In this document: in pieces, positions 63,968 through 64,000 of the stretch
Numbering within the stretch: position 1 is the stretch's first letter
Layout: every line of letters begins with the position of its first letter
From: Calliphora vicina
Lineage: Eukaryota > Arthropoda > Insecta > Diptera > Calliphoridae
Length of the DNA: 64,000 bases
NCBI RefSeq assembly: GCF_958450345.1
Contig: NC_088783.1
Coordinates: 88,495,895-88,559,894 of the forward strand
Reading direction: 5' to 3'
The notes under the pieces: model-generated
Seen by the model: only the letters and a program-made list of their open reading frames with translations
The model's database searches: none
Told to the model about the DNA's origin: nothing
Made by a program: the position numbers and the translations under genes

Positions 63968-64000
63968 CAACGTTGACTAGCAATCGGAAGGTTGTTGGTT

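Noticed and set aside
1..64000. tRNA, rRNA or other structural RNA genes
   Set aside because: No cloverleaf with box A/B-like motifs or rRNA-like GC-rich segments was recognised by eye; a dedicated covariance search would be needed to exclude small ones.

Overview
The window looks like intergenic or heterochromatin-like DNA from a eukaryote, most probably a higher fly. It is very AT-rich and has no bacterial gene organisation. GT..AG introns of 45-75 bp interrupt the better gene models. The mobile elements are types familiar from Diptera: a Jockey-like LINE with three CCHC knuckles, a DINE-1/mini-me-type element, hAT, PIF/Harbinger and Tc1 transposons, foldback elements and Ty3/gypsy LTRs. 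No host single-copy gene, tRNA or rRNA was recognised. Nothing was searched against a database; family names rest on visible motifs, terminal repeats and target-site duplications (TSDs).

Layout. 1-8371: small DNA elements. These are a hAT-like family with CAAGG ends (17-451 and a nested cluster at 2604-3374), a mini-me/DINE-1-type element (3569-4322), a three-unit tandem repeat (4863-5260), a CACAGTGG-ended element (5496-6405) and a TTA-flanked MITE (6797-7042). 8372-9385: a second hAT-like family. 9483-13386: a decayed Jockey-like LINE with two nested MITEs and one further insertion. 13467-18708: MITEs and one dispersed repeat. 20110-22885: antisense gypsy integrase fragments split by unassigned DNA.

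23743-33204 holds two head-to-tail PIF/Harbinger copies. Each has a Myb/zeste-like gene on + and a DDE transposase on -. Copy 1 is interrupted by a gypsy element whose 3' part is inverted. Copy 2 carries a dead Tc1 element inside the first intron of its Myb-like gene, and that Myb-like gene still reads open when spliced.

36201-50781 is a 14.6 kb hAT-ended unit flanked by a perfect 8-bp TSD. Nested in it are a smaller hAT relic with a transposase C-terminus (36561-37374) and a CR1/Jockey-like LINE on - (37655-50150). The LINE is split by a 7.7 kb element (39280-47026) with short inverted ends, a 4-bp TSD and long AATTGA-rich subterminal regions. That element carries a six-exon gene with a SAM-like N-terminus that has only one 1-nt lesion, and it also contains a hAT MITE and a 2.5 kb foldback palindrome.

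52013-54795 is a TTA-flanked element carrying a solo LTR and an R1-like reverse-transcriptase relic. 54878-60264 contains two inverted copies of a repeat built from GGTACTTTTT-bearing units, separated by a LINE relic. A second foldback palindrome (60265-62646) lies at the end of the right copy, in the opposite orientation to the first. The LINE resumes at 62658-63450, and a short foldback element closes the window at 63602-63967.

The region is best read as a layered insertion history. The SAM-gene element and the paired giant palindromes are the least familiar parts.
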